Source: Streptomyces sp. TG1A-60 | Lineage (GTDB): Bacteria; Actinomycetota; Actinomycetes; Streptomycetales; Streptomycetaceae | DNA length: 64,000 nucleotides | Assembly: GCF_037201975.1 (NCBI RefSeq) | Contig: NZ_CP147520.1 | Location: 7,254,001 to 7,318,000, forward strand | Reading direction: 5' to 3' | In this document: positions 28,511 to 38,202 of the stretch, in pieces | Layout of the letters: each line of letters starts with the position of its first letter | How positions within the stretch are numbered: the stretch's first letter is position 1 | Position numbers and translations under genes: made by a program | Notes under the pieces: model-generated | Databases searched by the model: none | Seen by the model: only the letters and a program-made list of their open reading frames with translations | Told to the model about the DNA's origin: nothing

Positions 28511-28924
28511 ATGGCGCAGAACACGGGACTCGGTTGGCTGCTGGACGACCTGACCGAGCGCGTGGAACCCGTACGGCACGCCTTGGTGCTGTCCAACGAC
28601 GGACTGGTCACGGCGGCCAGCACCGGCCTGCGGCGCGAGGACTCCGAACACCTCGCCGCGGTCTCGTCGGGCCTGCACAGCCTGGCCAAGGGCTCAGGAC
28701 GCCACTTCGGTGCCGGCGACGTACGGCAGACGATGATCGAGTTCGACGACGCGGTGCTCTTCGTCACCGCGGCCGGGTCAGGCAGCTGTCTGTGCGTGCT
28801 CAGCGCCGCGGAGGCGGACATCGGCCAGATCGCCTACGAGATGACCCTGTTGGTGAACCGCGTCGGCGAACACCTCCGTGTGGACACCCGGCACCCCGAA
28901 CGCTCGGCCGCGATAGAGCGCTGA
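28511..28924 (+). CDS. Roadblock/LC7 domain protein (second CvnB-type)
   Basis: A 137-residue MglB-like roadblock/LC7 protein closely related to the broken cvnB at 26.5 kb: LGWLLDDLTERVEPVRHALV, LSNDGLVTAASTGLRRED, HSLAKGSGRHFGAGDVRQTM and a C-terminal YEMTLLVNRVGEHLRVDTR. It would act as partner or regulator of the CvnD GTPase. The intact state of this copy may explain tolerance of the frameshift in the first. ATG 28511 has AGGA upstream. No DUF742 or GTPase gene follows. Confidence 0.9.
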   Translation: MAQNTGLGWLLDDLTERVEPVRHALVLSNDGLVTAASTGLRREDSEHLAAVSSGLHSLAKGSGRHFGAGDVRQTMIEFDDAVLFVTAAGSGSCLCVLSAAEADIGQIAYEMTLLVNRVGEHLRVDTRHPERSAAIER

Positions 28925-29463
28925 CCTGCTGTTCCGCCGATGCGGACCAAGTTGTCCACAGGCCTGCCCCGACTTCCGGCGAACGGGCTACGGTTTTTCC
29001 GAGGCGAGCGCGAGAGCAGCGCGAGCACCGTCCAGGATCCCTACGAGCGAGCCTTCCCGAACCGCCATCGCCCCGTACGGGCAGACCACGGCCCACCCGA
29101 CCCGCCCGCCGCTCAGATCACCGCGCGGATCATGACGGCGGACGACCCCGATGAGATCGAGTGGCTGGGGACACAGACCCCCGGCAGTCCCTCATCGAGG
29201 CCCGAGCCCACCGACCCGCACCGAGGCCTCGCCGTAAAGTGCCCGCGCCGACCGCTCCTTACCGGCAGCCCGACCGGGACCTCCCGGCACGAGGCATCCC
29301 ACGTCGTGGCCGCGCGCCAGGCGCAGCACCTGCCCGAGGGCGTGCGGCATCCGGAGAAACAGCGACCGACGCCGAGGTGGTGCCCCGAATCGCGACGAGG
29401 CCTGTTCGGCCGGCTCCGGCGCAGACACCACTGACCTGTCGGCGGGCCCCGAGCGGCCCTCGG
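28925..29463. other. 539-bp region without a recognised gene
   Basis: A frame of 164 codons (28940-29434) exists, but it has no ribosome binding site, low-complexity Pro/Arg-rich content and no family resemblance. Conservons often continue with a cytochrome P450 gene; no haem-binding motif can be read here on either strand. I regard it as decayed or non-coding DNA. Confidence 0.45.
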
Positions 29464-30339
29464 TCAGGTGCCGAGCTTCCGGAACAGCCCCTCCTGCACG
29501 ACCGACACGAGCAGACGTCCCTCCACATCGTAGATGCGGCCGCGGGCCAGACCGCGTCCCCCCACCGCGATCGGGGACTCCTGGTCGTACAGAAACCACT
29601 CGTCCGCGCGGAACGGCCGGTGGAACCACATGGCGTGATCCAGCGACGCCATGTCGAAACCACGCGGCCCCCAAAGGGGTTCGACCGGGATGCGGACGGC
29701 GTCCAGGAGAGTCATGTCGCTGGCGTACGTCAGCGCGCAGGTGTGCACGAGCGGGTCGTCGCCCAGCGGACCCACGGCACGCATCCACACCGCGCTGCGC
29801 GGCTCGGCGTTCTCGACCTCCTCGGGGGTCCAGCGCAACCGGTCGGCATACCGGATGTCGAAGGGCTGACGCCGGGCCATGCGCTCCAACTGCTCGGGGA
29901 GTCTGCCCAGGTGCTCGGTGATCTCCTGCGTCACCGTCGGCAGCGACTCGGGGTCCGGCACCTCGCGGGCCGGCGGCAGCTGGTGCTCGAAGCTCCCCTC
30001 TTCAGGCTTGTGAAAGGAGGCGGTCAGATTGAAGATCGTGCGGCCCTGCTGCACGGCGGTGACCCGGCGCGTGGTGAACGACCGCCCGTCACGGACCCGC
30101 TCGACCTGGTACACGATCGGCACCCCCGGACGACCGGGGCGCAGAAAGTACGCGTGCAGCGAGTGCACCGGCCGGTCACCCTCGGTGGTGCGCCCGGCCG
30201 CGACCAGGGCCTGCCCGGCGACCTGGCCGCCGAAGACCCGCTGCAGGGACTCCTGCGGGCTGCGCCCACGGAATATGTTCACCTCGATCTGCTCCAGGTC
30301 GAGCAGGTCCACGAGCCGCTCGGCGGGATTGGTCGTCAT
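29464..30339 (-). CDS. tesB: Acyl-CoA thioesterase II (TesB-type)
   Basis: A 291-residue double hot-dog enzyme hydrolysing acyl-CoA to free acid and CoA. Landmarks are NIFRGRSPQESLQRVFGGQV with AGQALVAAGRT, SLHAYFLRPGRPGVPIVYQV, GRSFTTRRVTAVQQG, and the C-terminal catalytic-region SLDHAMWFHRPFRADEWFLY and GGRGLARGRIYD. Length and motif order fit TesB. ATG 30339 has AGGAGA upstream. It lies 19 bp downstream of the helicase stop on the same strand, so they may be co-transcribed. Confidence 0.93.
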   Translation of the reverse strand: MTTNPAERLVDLLDLEQIEVNIFRGRSPQESLQRVFGGQVAGQALVAAGRTTEGDRPVHSLHAYFLRPGRPGVPIVYQVERVRDGRSFTTRRVTAVQQGRTIFNLTASFHKPEEGSFEHQLPPAREVPDPESLPTVTQEITEHLGRLPEQLERMARRQPFDIRYADRLRWTPEEVENAEPRSAVWMRAVGPLGDDPLVHTCALTYASDMTLLDAVRIPVEPLWGPRGFDMASLDHAMWFHRPFRADEWFLYDQESPIAVGGRGLARGRIYDVEGRLLVSVVQEGLFRKLGT

Positions 30340-30358
30340 GTGCTGGCTTCTCCTGTAC

Positions 30359-32881
30359 TCACAGTTGACCGACGGCGGTGACCTTGACGACGGCGCGTCC
30401 GTCGGCGTCGGAGGCCGCGAGGTCGATCTCCGCGCTGATGCCCCAGTCATGATCACCGTTCGGGTCGGCGAAGGTCTGGCGGACGCGCCACAGCCCGTTC
30501 TGCGGCTCCTCCTCGATCATCAGCAACCGGGGGCCACGGGCGTCGGGACCGGTGCTGAGCTCGTCGTACTCGTCCCAGTACCTGTCCATCACCTCGCCCC
30601 ACCGGTCGGCGTCCCAGCCGGACTCGCCGTCCATCTCGCCCAGTTGGTCCACCTGATCGAGAGCGGCGAGTTCGACACGGCGGAACATCGCGTTGCGGAC
30701 GAGGACGCGGAAAGCGCGCGCGTTGGACGTGACCGGCTTGACCTGGTCGGCCTTCTCCTGGGCCTCCTCTGCGGTCATCTCCTCGGGGTTGGCGAGCTGC
30801 TCCCACTCGTCGAGGAGGCTGGAGTCGACCTGGCGCACCATCTCGCCGAGCCAGGCGATCAGATCCTCCAGATCGTCCGACTTCAGGTCGTCGGGGACGG
30901 TGTGGTCGAGGGCCTTGTAGGCGCCGGCCAGGTAGCGCAGCACGATGCCCTCGGTGCGGGCCAGCTCGTAGAAGGACACCAACTCCGTGAAGGACATGGC
31001 CCGTTCGTACATGTCCCGGATCACGGACTTCGGGGACAGCGGATGGTCACCGACCCAGGGGTGACTCTTGCGGTACGTGTCGTACGCGTGGAAGAGCAAC
31101 TCCTCCAGCGGCTTGGGGTAACTGATGTCCTGGAGCCGCTCCATGCGCTCCTCGTACTCGACACCGTCCGCCTTCATCGCGGCCACGGCCTCGCCACGCG
31201 CCTTGTTCTGCTGGGCGGCGAGGATCTGCCGGGGGTCGTCCAGCGTCGACTCGACGACGGACACCATGTCCAGGGCGTACGACGGCGACTCCGGGTCGAG
31301 CAGTTCGAAGGCGGCCAGCGCGAAGGTGGACAGCGGCTGGTTGAGCGCGAAGTCCTGCTGGAGATCGACCGTCAGGCGCACGACGCGGCCCTCGGCGTCC
31401 GGCTGGTCGAGCTTCTCGACGATGCCGCCGTCGAGGAGCGAACGATAGATGGCGATCGCGCGGCGGATGTGCCGCAGTTGCTGCTTGCGCGACTCGTGGT
31501 TGTCCTCCAGCAGATGGCGCATCGCCTCGAAGGCGTTGCCCGGCCGGGCGATCACCGACAACAGCATGGTGTGGGTGACCCGGAAGCGGGAGGTGAGCGG
31601 TTCCGGGTCGGAGGCGATGAGCTTCTCGAAGGTGTTGTCCGTCCAGCCGACGAACCCCTCGGGCGCCTTCTTGCGGACCACCTTGCGGCGCTTCTTCGGG
31701 TCGTCGCCGGCCTTGGTGAGCGCCTTCTCGTTCTCGATGACGTGCTCCGGCGCCTGCGCCACCACGAAGCCCGCCGTGTCGAAGCCGGCCCGCCCGGCGC
31801 GGCCCGCGATCTGGTGGAACTCACGGGCCCGCAGTGTCCGCACCCGGTTGCCGTCGTACTTGGCGAGGGCGGTGAACAGCACTGTCCGGATGGGCACGTT
31901 GACGCCGACACCGAGTGTGTCCGTGCCGCAGATGACCTTCAGCAGACCGGCCTGGGCCAGCTTCTCCACCAGGCGCCGGTACTTGGGCAGCATGCCGGCG
32001 TGGTGCACACCGATGCCGTGCCGCACGTACCGGGAGAGATTGCGGCCGAACTTGGTGGTGAAACGGAAGTTGCCGATCAGCTCGGCGATCCGGTCCTTCT
32101 CCTCCCGGGTGCACATGTTGATGCTCATGAGCGCCTGCGCCCGCTCCACGGCCTGCGCCTGCGTGAAGTGCACGATGTAGACGGGAGCCTGCTTGGTGGC
32201 GAGCAGTTCCGAGAGCGTCTCCGTCAGCGGGGTCAGTACGTATTCGTAGGAGAGCGGCACCGGGCGGGTCGCCGAGCGGACCACGGCGGTGGGGCGGTCG
32301 GTGCGCCGGGTGAGGTCCTTCTCGAACATCGAGACGTCGCCGAGAGTCGCCGACATCAGGATGAACTGCGCCTGCGGCAGCTCCAGGATCGGGATCTGCC
32401 AGGCCCAGCCGCGGTCGGCCTCCGCGTAGAAGTGGAACTCGTCCATCACGACCTGGCCGACGTCGGCGTTCTTGCCGTCGCGCAGGGCGATGGACGCCAG
32501 CACCTCGGCGGTGCAGCAGATGACGGGGGCGTCGGCGTTCACGGACGCGTCGCCGGTGAGCATGCCGACGTTCTCGGTGCCGAAGATCTTGCACAGTTCG
32601 AAGAACTTCTCCGAGACCAGTGCCTTGATCGGGGCCGTGTAAAAGGTGACCTCGTCCTGGGCGAGGGCGGCGAAGTGCGCGCCCGCGGCGATCATGCTCT
32701 TGCCGGAACCGGTGGGCGTCGACACGATCACGTTCGCGCCGGAGACCACCTCGATGAGCGCCTCCTCCTGGTGGGGATAGAGGGTGAGGCCGCGCTCCTG
32801 GGCCCACGACTCGAAGGCTTCGTAGAGGGCGTCAGGGTCGGCGGTCCGCGGCAGCTGATCGATGAGGGTCACGCCCCCCAT
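30359..32881 (-). CDS. Ski2-like DEAD/DEAH-box helicase
   Basis: 840 residues. Motifs: I STPTGSGKSMIAAGAHFAAL, II VVMDEFHFYAE (DEFH), III LMSATL, then VHHAGMLPKYRRLVEKLAQA, V ICGTDTLGVGVNVPIRTVLF and VI HQIAGRAGRAGFDT, an arrangement typical of the Ski2/Mtr4-like superfamily 2 group. The C-terminal 350 residues are the actinobacterial DUF3516-type extension (ERMERLQDISYPKPLEELLF). Likely an RNA helicase for processing or decay. The start is ATG 32881; GTG 32872 is an alternative. Confidence 0.92.
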   Translation of the reverse strand: MGGVTLIDQLPRTADPDALYEAFESWAQERGLTLYPHQEEALIEVVSGANVIVSTPTGSGKSMIAAGAHFAALAQDEVTFYTAPIKALVSEKFFELCKIFGTENVGMLTGDASVNADAPVICCTAEVLASIALRDGKNADVGQVVMDEFHFYAEADRGWAWQIPILELPQAQFILMSATLGDVSMFEKDLTRRTDRPTAVVRSATRPVPLSYEYVLTPLTETLSELLATKQAPVYIVHFTQAQAVERAQALMSINMCTREEKDRIAELIGNFRFTTKFGRNLSRYVRHGIGVHHAGMLPKYRRLVEKLAQAGLLKVICGTDTLGVGVNVPIRTVLFTALAKYDGNRVRTLRAREFHQIAGRAGRAGFDTAGFVVAQAPEHVIENEKALTKAGDDPKKRRKVVRKKAPEGFVGWTDNTFEKLIASDPEPLTSRFRVTHTMLLSVIARPGNAFEAMRHLLEDNHESRKQQLRHIRRAIAIYRSLLDGGIVEKLDQPDAEGRVVRLTVDLQQDFALNQPLSTFALAAFELLDPESPSYALDMVSVVESTLDDPRQILAAQQNKARGEAVAAMKADGVEYEERMERLQDISYPKPLEELLFHAYDTYRKSHPWVGDHPLSPKSVIRDMYERAMSFTELVSFYELARTEGIVLRYLAGAYKALDHTVPDDLKSDDLEDLIAWLGEMVRQVDSSLLDEWEQLANPEEMTAEEAQEKADQVKPVTSNARAFRVLVRNAMFRRVELAALDQVDQLGEMDGESGWDADRWGEVMDRYWDEYDELSTGPDARGPRLLMIEEEPQNGLWRVRQTFADPNGDHDWGISAEIDLAASDADGRAVVKVTAVGQL

Positions 32882-33039
32882 CTTGCCTGCCCGCGTGCCC
32901 GATGGGGGAATCGGATGCCGGACCGAAGATCGCGAACGTTACGCTGTGGCGCCGACGGGGCGTCAACACGCACGGACAACTGGACAGTGGCACAAGGCGA
33001 CTGGACAGCGGCACGAACGGGATGGGACGGGGCACGGCC

Positions 33040-33834
33040 ATGATGGGACCAGCACACTCACTGTCGGGAGCCGCGGCCTGGCTCGGCGTAGGGGCGGCAG
33101 CAGCCGCCGCTGGGTACACGATGCCCTGGCCGGTACTCCTGGCCGGTGCGCTGATCTGCGCGGGCGCCGCGCTCGCCCCGGACCTGGACCACAAGGCGGC
33201 CACGATCTCCCGGTCCTTCGGTCCGCTGTCGCGCTGGGTGTGCGAGATCGTCGACAAGCTTTCGTACGCCGTCTACAAGGCGACGAAGAAGCAGGGCGAC
33301 CCCCGTCGCTCCGGTGGACACCGCACGCTCACGCACACCTGGCTGTGGGCGGTGCTGCTCGGCGCCGGTGCCTCCGCCCTCGCGATCGCCGGTGGCCGCT
33401 GGGCGGTGCTGGCCATCCTGTTCGCGCACCTGGTGCTGGCGATCGAGGGTCTGCTGTGGCGGGCGACCCGGGGCTCGAGCAGCGATGTGCTGGTGTGGCT
33501 GCTGGCGGCGACGAGCGCCTGGATCCTCGCGGGAGTGCTGGACAAGCCGGGCAACGGGGCGGACTGGCTGTTCACACAGCCGGGCCAGGAGTACATGTGG
33601 CTCGGGCTGCCGATCGTCCTCGGCGCGCTGGTGCACGACATCGGGGACTCGCTGACCGTGTCCGGCTGCCCGATCCTGTGGCCGATACCCATCGGGCGCA
33701 AGCGCTGGTACCCCGTGGGCCCGCCGAAGGCGATGCGGTTCCGGGCCGGAAGCTGGGTGGAGCTGAGAGTACTGATGCCGGTGTTCATGGTGCTAGGGGG
33801 AGTGGGCGCCGCGGCGGCGCTGAACTTCATCTGA
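33040..33834 (+). CDS. Membrane-bound metal-dependent hydrolase (YdjM-type)
   Basis: 264 residues with about five transmembrane helices. The family motif elements are LAPDLDHKAATISRSFG near residue 40 and GGHRTLTHT near residue 90, whose Asp and His residues form the presumed metal site, and GALVHDIGDSLTVSG later. These proteins resemble LexA-regulated inner membrane YdjM; their substrate is unclear. Several in-frame starts exist upstream (32902, 33022). 33040 is preferred because conserved sequence MMGPAHSLSGAAAW starts there. It is divergent from the helicase. Confidence 0.82.
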   Translation: MMGPAHSLSGAAAWLGVGAAAAAAGYTMPWPVLLAGALICAGAALAPDLDHKAATISRSFGPLSRWVCEIVDKLSYAVYKATKKQGDPRRSGGHRTLTHTWLWAVLLGAGASALAIAGGRWAVLAILFAHLVLAIEGLLWRATRGSSSDVLVWLLAATSAWILAGVLDKPGNGADWLFTQPGQEYMWLGLPIVLGALVHDIGDSLTVSGCPILWPIPIGRKRWYPVGPPKAMRFRAGSWVELRVLMPVFMVLGGVGAAAALNFI

Positions 33835-33869
33835 GGCACCGCTCGACCCCGGCAGGGGCTTCGCCGGAG

Positions 33870-34340
33870 TCAGCCGGACGGCGCTTCCTCCTCCACGATG
33901 TGCATCGCCGCCTCCTCGGCGGAGGCGGCGGCTCCGTCGATGCCCACGTCGGTGGCGACCAGCCCGCTCTCCTCGTCCTCGTGCGCGCCCTCGTCGGGGG
34001 CGACGAGGCGGCCGGAGCGGAGCGTGCCGACCTCGTTGTCCAGGGGCTCGCCGTCGGTGTCCTGGGAGTCGCCGATGCCGTCCCCGTCGGGGTAGGCGGT
34101 GTCCGGGAGCTCCTCGGAGAGCCGCTGGTCCAGGGTCTCGCCGCGCAGGCGCTCCGCCGCGGTCACACCGGTGTGCTCCACCGCCCATGGCCGCTCCGGT
34201 GGCGACCAACCCCGGTCGAGCGGATCGGCGACACCGTCCGTGATCAGGGTGTCCTCGGCGTCCAGCAGCCCCGCGTCGTCCTGGATCTCGGATCCGTCTG
34301 GCTGGTAGACGTCGTCTCCCCATCCGCCGGCTCTGTCCAC
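33870..34340 (-). CDS. DUF5709 family protein
   Basis: A 156-residue, strongly acidic protein: GWGDDVYQPDGSEIQDDAGL, LDAEDTLITDGVADPLDRGW, SPPERPWAVEHTGVTAAE, ETLDQRLSEELPD, SGRLVAPDEG and GIDGAAASAEEAAMHIVEE. This matches the DUF5709 pattern known from Streptomyces, of unknown function and often associated with stress. GTG 34340 has GGAGG five bases upstream, which decides the start. It has no membrane segment and is probably largely disordered. Confidence 0.85.
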   Translation of the reverse strand: MDRAGGWGDDVYQPDGSEIQDDAGLLDAEDTLITDGVADPLDRGWSPPERPWAVEHTGVTAAERLRGETLDQRLSEELPDTAYPDGDGIGDSQDTDGEPLDNEVGTLRSGRLVAPDEGAHEDEESGLVATDVGIDGAAASAEEAAMHIVEEEAPSG

Positions 34341-34603
34341 GGGTACCTCCAGTGGTGGGACGGGCCCGGTGCCACCGCTCACGCCGGTGGACGACGCGGG
34401 CCGCTGGGCGGCGACCCGGATCCCGCGAACCGGACGGCTCACGGTCCCCCGAATCAGTGCCCACCACCAGCCTTCCACTCGCATTCGGCACCGCGCAACG
34501 GCAGGCGACCGGCAGCTGCGGGACCCGCCCGGCGCCGGCCGTCCGGCCGGGTCCGTCCCGGCGAGGTCGTCTGCCGCACCGGCGACGGCGGTGCCCGCGG
34601 CGG
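34341..34603. other. Intergenic region, DUF5709 to ABC exporter
   Basis: This 263-bp stretch holds the DUF5709 promoter and the end of the leftward ABC operon. Nothing else is recognised. Confidence 0.4.
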
Positions 34604-36385
34604 TCAGCCGTGCCACGACCTCCACAGCGCGGCGTACGCGCCGTCCGCCTGGACGAGCTGGTCGTGGCTGCCCAGTTCGCTGATGCGGCCGTTCTCGACG
34701 ACGGCGATGATGTCGGCGTCGTGGGCGGTGTGCAGCCGGTGGGCGATGGCGACGACGGTGCGGCCGTCGAGGACGCGGGCGAGGGAGCGTTCCAGATGAC
34801 GGGCCGCACGCGGATCGAGGAGCGAGGTCGCCTCGTCCAGGACCAGCGTGTGCGGGTCGGCGAGGACAAGGCGGGCCAGCGCGATCTGCTGGGCCTGCGC
34901 CGGGGTGAGCGAGATGCCGCCGGAGCCCACCTCGGTGTCCAGACCCTCGTCCAGCGCCCGTGCCCAGGTGTCGGCGTCGACCGCGCCCAGCGCCGCCCAC
35001 AGCTCGGCGTCCTCCGCACCCGTACGGGCGAGGAGCAGGTTGTCGCGCAGCGAACCGACGAAGACATGGTGCTCCTGGTTGACCAGCGCCACATGGGAGC
35101 GGACGTCCTCGGCGGGCATCCGGGACAGCTCGGCGCCACCCAGCGTGATACGGCCGTCGCGCGGCGCGTAGATCCCGGCGAGGAGCCTGCCCAGAGTCGA
35201 CTTGCCCGCGCCGGACGGGCCGACGAGGGCGAGCCGGGTGCCGGGCGGGACCTCCAGGGAGACCTTGCGCAGGACGTCGACGCCGTCGCGGTACCCGAAG
35301 CGCACCCGGTCAGCGTGGACATGCCGCCCGTCCGGGGCCACGGCGGGATCTCCTGCGTCCGGCTCGATGTCCCGTACACCGACGAGGCGCGCCAGCGACA
35401 CCTCGGCGACCTGCAGCTCGTCGTACCAGCGCAGGATCAGGTTGACCGGGTCGACGAGCATCTGGGCGATGATCGCACCCGTGGTCAGCTGGCCGAGCCC
35501 GATCCAGCCCTGCAGGACGAACAGCCCGCCGATGACCAGGACGGAGCCGAGAACCGTGATGTGCGTGAGGCTGACGACCGGGAAGAGCACCGACCGCAGC
35601 CAGAGCGTGTACCGCTCCCACGCGGTCCATTCCTGGACACGTCGGTTCGACAGGTCGATGCGGCGGGTGCCGAGGCGGTGGGCCTCGACGGTGCCGCCGG
35701 CGTCCACGGTCTCGGCGAGCACGGCGGCGACGGCGGCGTACCCGGCGGCCTCCGAGCGGTAGGCGGAGGGCGCGCGCCTGAAGTACCAGCGGCAGCCGAC
35801 CACCAGCAGCGGCAGGGCCAGCAGTACGGTGAGGGCCAGCGGCGGCGCGGTCACGGCGAGTCCGCCGAGGAGCAGCGCCACCCACACGACACCGATGGCC
35901 AGCTGGGGCACGGCCTCGCGCATGGCGTTGGCGAGGCGGTCGACGTCGGTGGTGATCCGGGAGAGCAGGTCACCGGTGCCGGCGCGTTCCAGAACGCCCG
36001 GCGGCAGTCCGACCGACCGTACGAGGAAGTCCTCGCGGAGGTCGGCCAGCATCCGCTCGCCGAGCATGGCGCCGCGCAGACGCACCTCTCGCACGAAGAC
36101 GGCCTGGATGACGAGGGCGGCGACGAACACCGCCGTCGTCAGTTCCAGATGGAGTTCGCGTGCCTCGTCGGAGACCCGCTCGACGAGTGCGCCCAGCAGA
36201 TAGGGGCCCGCCATCGAGGCCACGACGGCGATCGTGTTGACGGCGATGAGCAGGACGAACGCCCGGCGGTGCCGGCGGAACAGTTCGGCCACGTAGGCGC
36301 GTACGGTCGCCGGGGCGCCGACGGGCAGGGTGTTCGCCGTCGTGGGGGCGGCCGGGTCGTACGCCGGTGGCGCCACGCCGATCAT
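34604..36385 (-). CDS. ABC exporter half-transporter, subunit B
   Basis: A 593-residue fusion of a six-helix transmembrane domain (about 25-320) and an ATPase domain. Walker A VGPSGAGKSTLGRLLAG is intact, Walker B is TLVLDEATSLLD and the H-loop is AIAHRLHTAHDAD. The signature is LTPAQAQQ instead of LSGGQ. The upstream partner has the opposite pattern, so together they make one proper and one degenerate ATP site, as in asymmetric heterodimeric exporters. ATG 36385 overlaps the partner's stop (ATGA), giving tight translational coupling. The substrate is probably a drug, lipid or peptide, not known. Confidence 0.93.
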   Translation of the reverse strand: MIGVAPPAYDPAAPTTANTLPVGAPATVRAYVAELFRRHRRAFVLLIAVNTIAVVASMAGPYLLGALVERVSDEARELHLELTTAVFVAALVIQAVFVREVRLRGAMLGERMLADLREDFLVRSVGLPPGVLERAGTGDLLSRITTDVDRLANAMREAVPQLAIGVVWVALLLGGLAVTAPPLALTVLLALPLLVVGCRWYFRRAPSAYRSEAAGYAAVAAVLAETVDAGGTVEAHRLGTRRIDLSNRRVQEWTAWERYTLWLRSVLFPVVSLTHITVLGSVLVIGGLFVLQGWIGLGQLTTGAIIAQMLVDPVNLILRWYDELQVAEVSLARLVGVRDIEPDAGDPAVAPDGRHVHADRVRFGYRDGVDVLRKVSLEVPPGTRLALVGPSGAGKSTLGRLLAGIYAPRDGRITLGGAELSRMPAEDVRSHVALVNQEHHVFVGSLRDNLLLARTGAEDAELWAALGAVDADTWARALDEGLDTEVGSGGISLTPAQAQQIALARLVLADPHTLVLDEATSLLDPRAARHLERSLARVLDGRTVVAIAHRLHTAHDADIIAVVENGRISELGSHDQLVQADGAYAALWRSWHG

Positions 36386-38202
36386 GCGGTCTCCTCGATC
36401 TCTTCCAGTTCGTCCAGCACGTCGCTGAGGTTGGTCGTGGGGTGTCGAGAGCCGTCGGCGAGGTCGGTCTCCTCGTCGGTCTCGCGGGTGACGACGGCCC
36501 GGTACCGGGGTTCCCTGCGGATCAGGTCGCGGTGGACGCCCACCGCGGCGACTTCGCCCTCGTGCACGAGGACGACGCGTTCGGCGAGGTCCAGCAGGAG
36601 GGGTGAGGAGGTGAAGACGACCGTCGTGCTGCCGGCCCGCAGCGACCGGATGCCGTCGGCGACGCGGGCCTCGGTGTGCGAGTCGACGGCGGAGGTCGGC
36701 TCGTCCAGGACCAGCACGCCCGGGTCCGTGATCAGGGACCGGGCCAGTGCGAGGCGTTGGCGCTGCCCGCCGGACAGGGACCGGCCGCGCTCGGTGATCC
36801 GCGCGTCCAACGGGTCCTCGGCGTCGAGCGAACCCTGGACCAGCGCCTCCAGGACGTCCCCGCACTGGGCGGCGGCCAGCGCGTCCTCGGCGGTGACCGC
36901 GCCCGAGGCCGGCACGTCGAGGAGTTCGCGCAGCGTTCCGGAGAGCAGCACCGGGTCCTTGTCCTGCACGAGGACGGCGGTGCGGGCGGAGTCGAGCGGC
37001 AGTTCGTCGAGCGGTACGCCGCCGAGGAGAACCGAGGTGCTCTCCTCGGGAGCGTGGCCGCCCAGCCTTTCCGCCAGCTGTCCGGCCGCGTCAGGGTCGC
37101 CGCACACCACAGCGGTGAGACACCCGGCGGGCGCGAGCAGCCCGGTCGCCGGGTCGTACAGGTCCCCGGTGGGCACGGCGGCCTCACGGGACCCCTCGGC
37201 GTCCGTGGCCCGCTCCAGCGACAGCACCCGAGCGGCGCGCTTGGCGGACGGACGGGAGAAGGAGTAGGCCATGGCGATCTCTTCGAAGTGGCGCAAAGGG
37301 TAGGCAAGGAGCATCACCGCGCTGTACACCGTGACCAGTTCACCGATCGTGATCCGGCCCTCGCGGGCGAGACCCACGCCGTGCCAGACGACGGCGATCA
37401 TCAGCAGCCCCGGCAGCAGCACCTGGATGCCGGAGATCAGGGCCCACATACGGGCGCTGCGGACGGCGGCGTGGCGGACCTCCTGGGAGGCCTGGCGGTA
37501 GCGGTCGAGGAAGAGGTCCTCGCCGCCGATGCCGCGAAGGACACGCAGGCCCGCGACGGTGTCGGAGGCCAGCTCCGTGGCGCGGCCCGCCTTCTCGCGC
37601 TGGAAGTCGGCGCGGCGGGTCGCGTGGGGCAGCAGGGGCAGGACGGCCAGCGCGAGCACCGGCACGCCCACGGCGACGATGACGCCGAGCGCGGGCTGGT
37701 AGACGAGCAGGCCGACACAGACCAGCACCACCGTGAGCGCCGCCGCGGTGAACCGGGAGACGGACTCGACGAACCAGCCGATCTTCTCGACGTCGCCCGT
37801 GGACACCGCGACCACCTCGCCGGCCGCGACCCGCCGCGTCAGCGCCGAGCCCAGCTGGGCCGTCTTGCGGGCCAGCAGTTGCTGGACGCGTGCGGCGGCG
37901 GTGATCCAGTTGGTGATCGCCGACCGGTGCAGGAAGGTGTCGCCCAGCGCGATGGTGAACCCGCACAGCACCAGCAGCCCGCCCCCGAGGGCGAGCCGGG
38001 CGCCGGAGCGGTCCACCACGGCCTGGATGGCGAAGCCGACGCAGAACGGCAGCCCGGCCACGGAGGTGAAGTGCAACAACCCCCAGGCCAGCGCCTTCAA
38101 CTGCCCGCCGAGCTGGTTCCGGCCGAGCCACCACAGAAAGCGGGGACCCGAGCGTGCGTCCGGCATACCCGGGTCTTTGTGCGGAAGGTCTTGAATCTGC
38201 AT
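36382..38202 (-). CDS. ABC exporter half-transporter, subunit A (degenerate Walker A)
   Basis: 606 residues with an exporter-type membrane domain (about 25-320) and an ATPase domain. The signature LSGGQRQRLALARSL, Walker B VLVLDEPTSAVD and D-loop are intact. The Walker A position reads AVVCGDPDAAGQLAERLGG, lacking the GxxGxGKS lysine. This is the degenerate-site subunit of a heterodimer with the next gene. The start is ATG 38202 (GGGA upstream) or ATG 38166. An in-frame extension to 38688 overlaps the divergent lipoprotein gene and is not used. Confidence 0.93.
   Translation of the reverse strand: MQIQDLPHKDPGMPDARSGPRFLWWLGRNQLGGQLKALAWGLLHFTSVAGLPFCVGFAIQAVVDRSGARLALGGGLLVLCGFTIALGDTFLHRSAITNWITAAARVQQLLARKTAQLGSALTRRVAAGEVVAVSTGDVEKIGWFVESVSRFTAAALTVVLVCVGLLVYQPALGVIVAVGVPVLALAVLPLLPHATRRADFQREKAGRATELASDTVAGLRVLRGIGGEDLFLDRYRQASQEVRHAAVRSARMWALISGIQVLLPGLLMIAVVWHGVGLAREGRITIGELVTVYSAVMLLAYPLRHFEEIAMAYSFSRPSAKRAARVLSLERATDAEGSREAAVPTGDLYDPATGLLAPAGCLTAVVCGDPDAAGQLAERLGGHAPEESTSVLLGGVPLDELPLDSARTAVLVQDKDPVLLSGTLRELLDVPASGAVTAEDALAAAQCGDVLEALVQGSLDAEDPLDARITERGRSLSGGQRQRLALARSLITDPGVLVLDEPTSAVDSHTEARVADGIRSLRAGSTTVVFTSSPLLLDLAERVVLVHEGEVAAVGVHRDLIRREPRYRAVVTRETDEETDLADGSRHPTTNLSDVLDELEEIEETA

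Noticed and set aside
28940..29434. A 164-codon frame after the second roadblock gene, with an HEASH pattern suggesting a metalloprotease
   Set aside because: No ribosome binding site, Pro/Arg-rich shadow-like composition and no surrounding protease motif.
30029..33043. A 1,004-codon open frame on the plus strand opposite the Ski2-like helicase
   Set aside because: It is the antisense shadow of a gene with all helicase motifs; its translation is low-complexity with no family motif or ribosome binding site.
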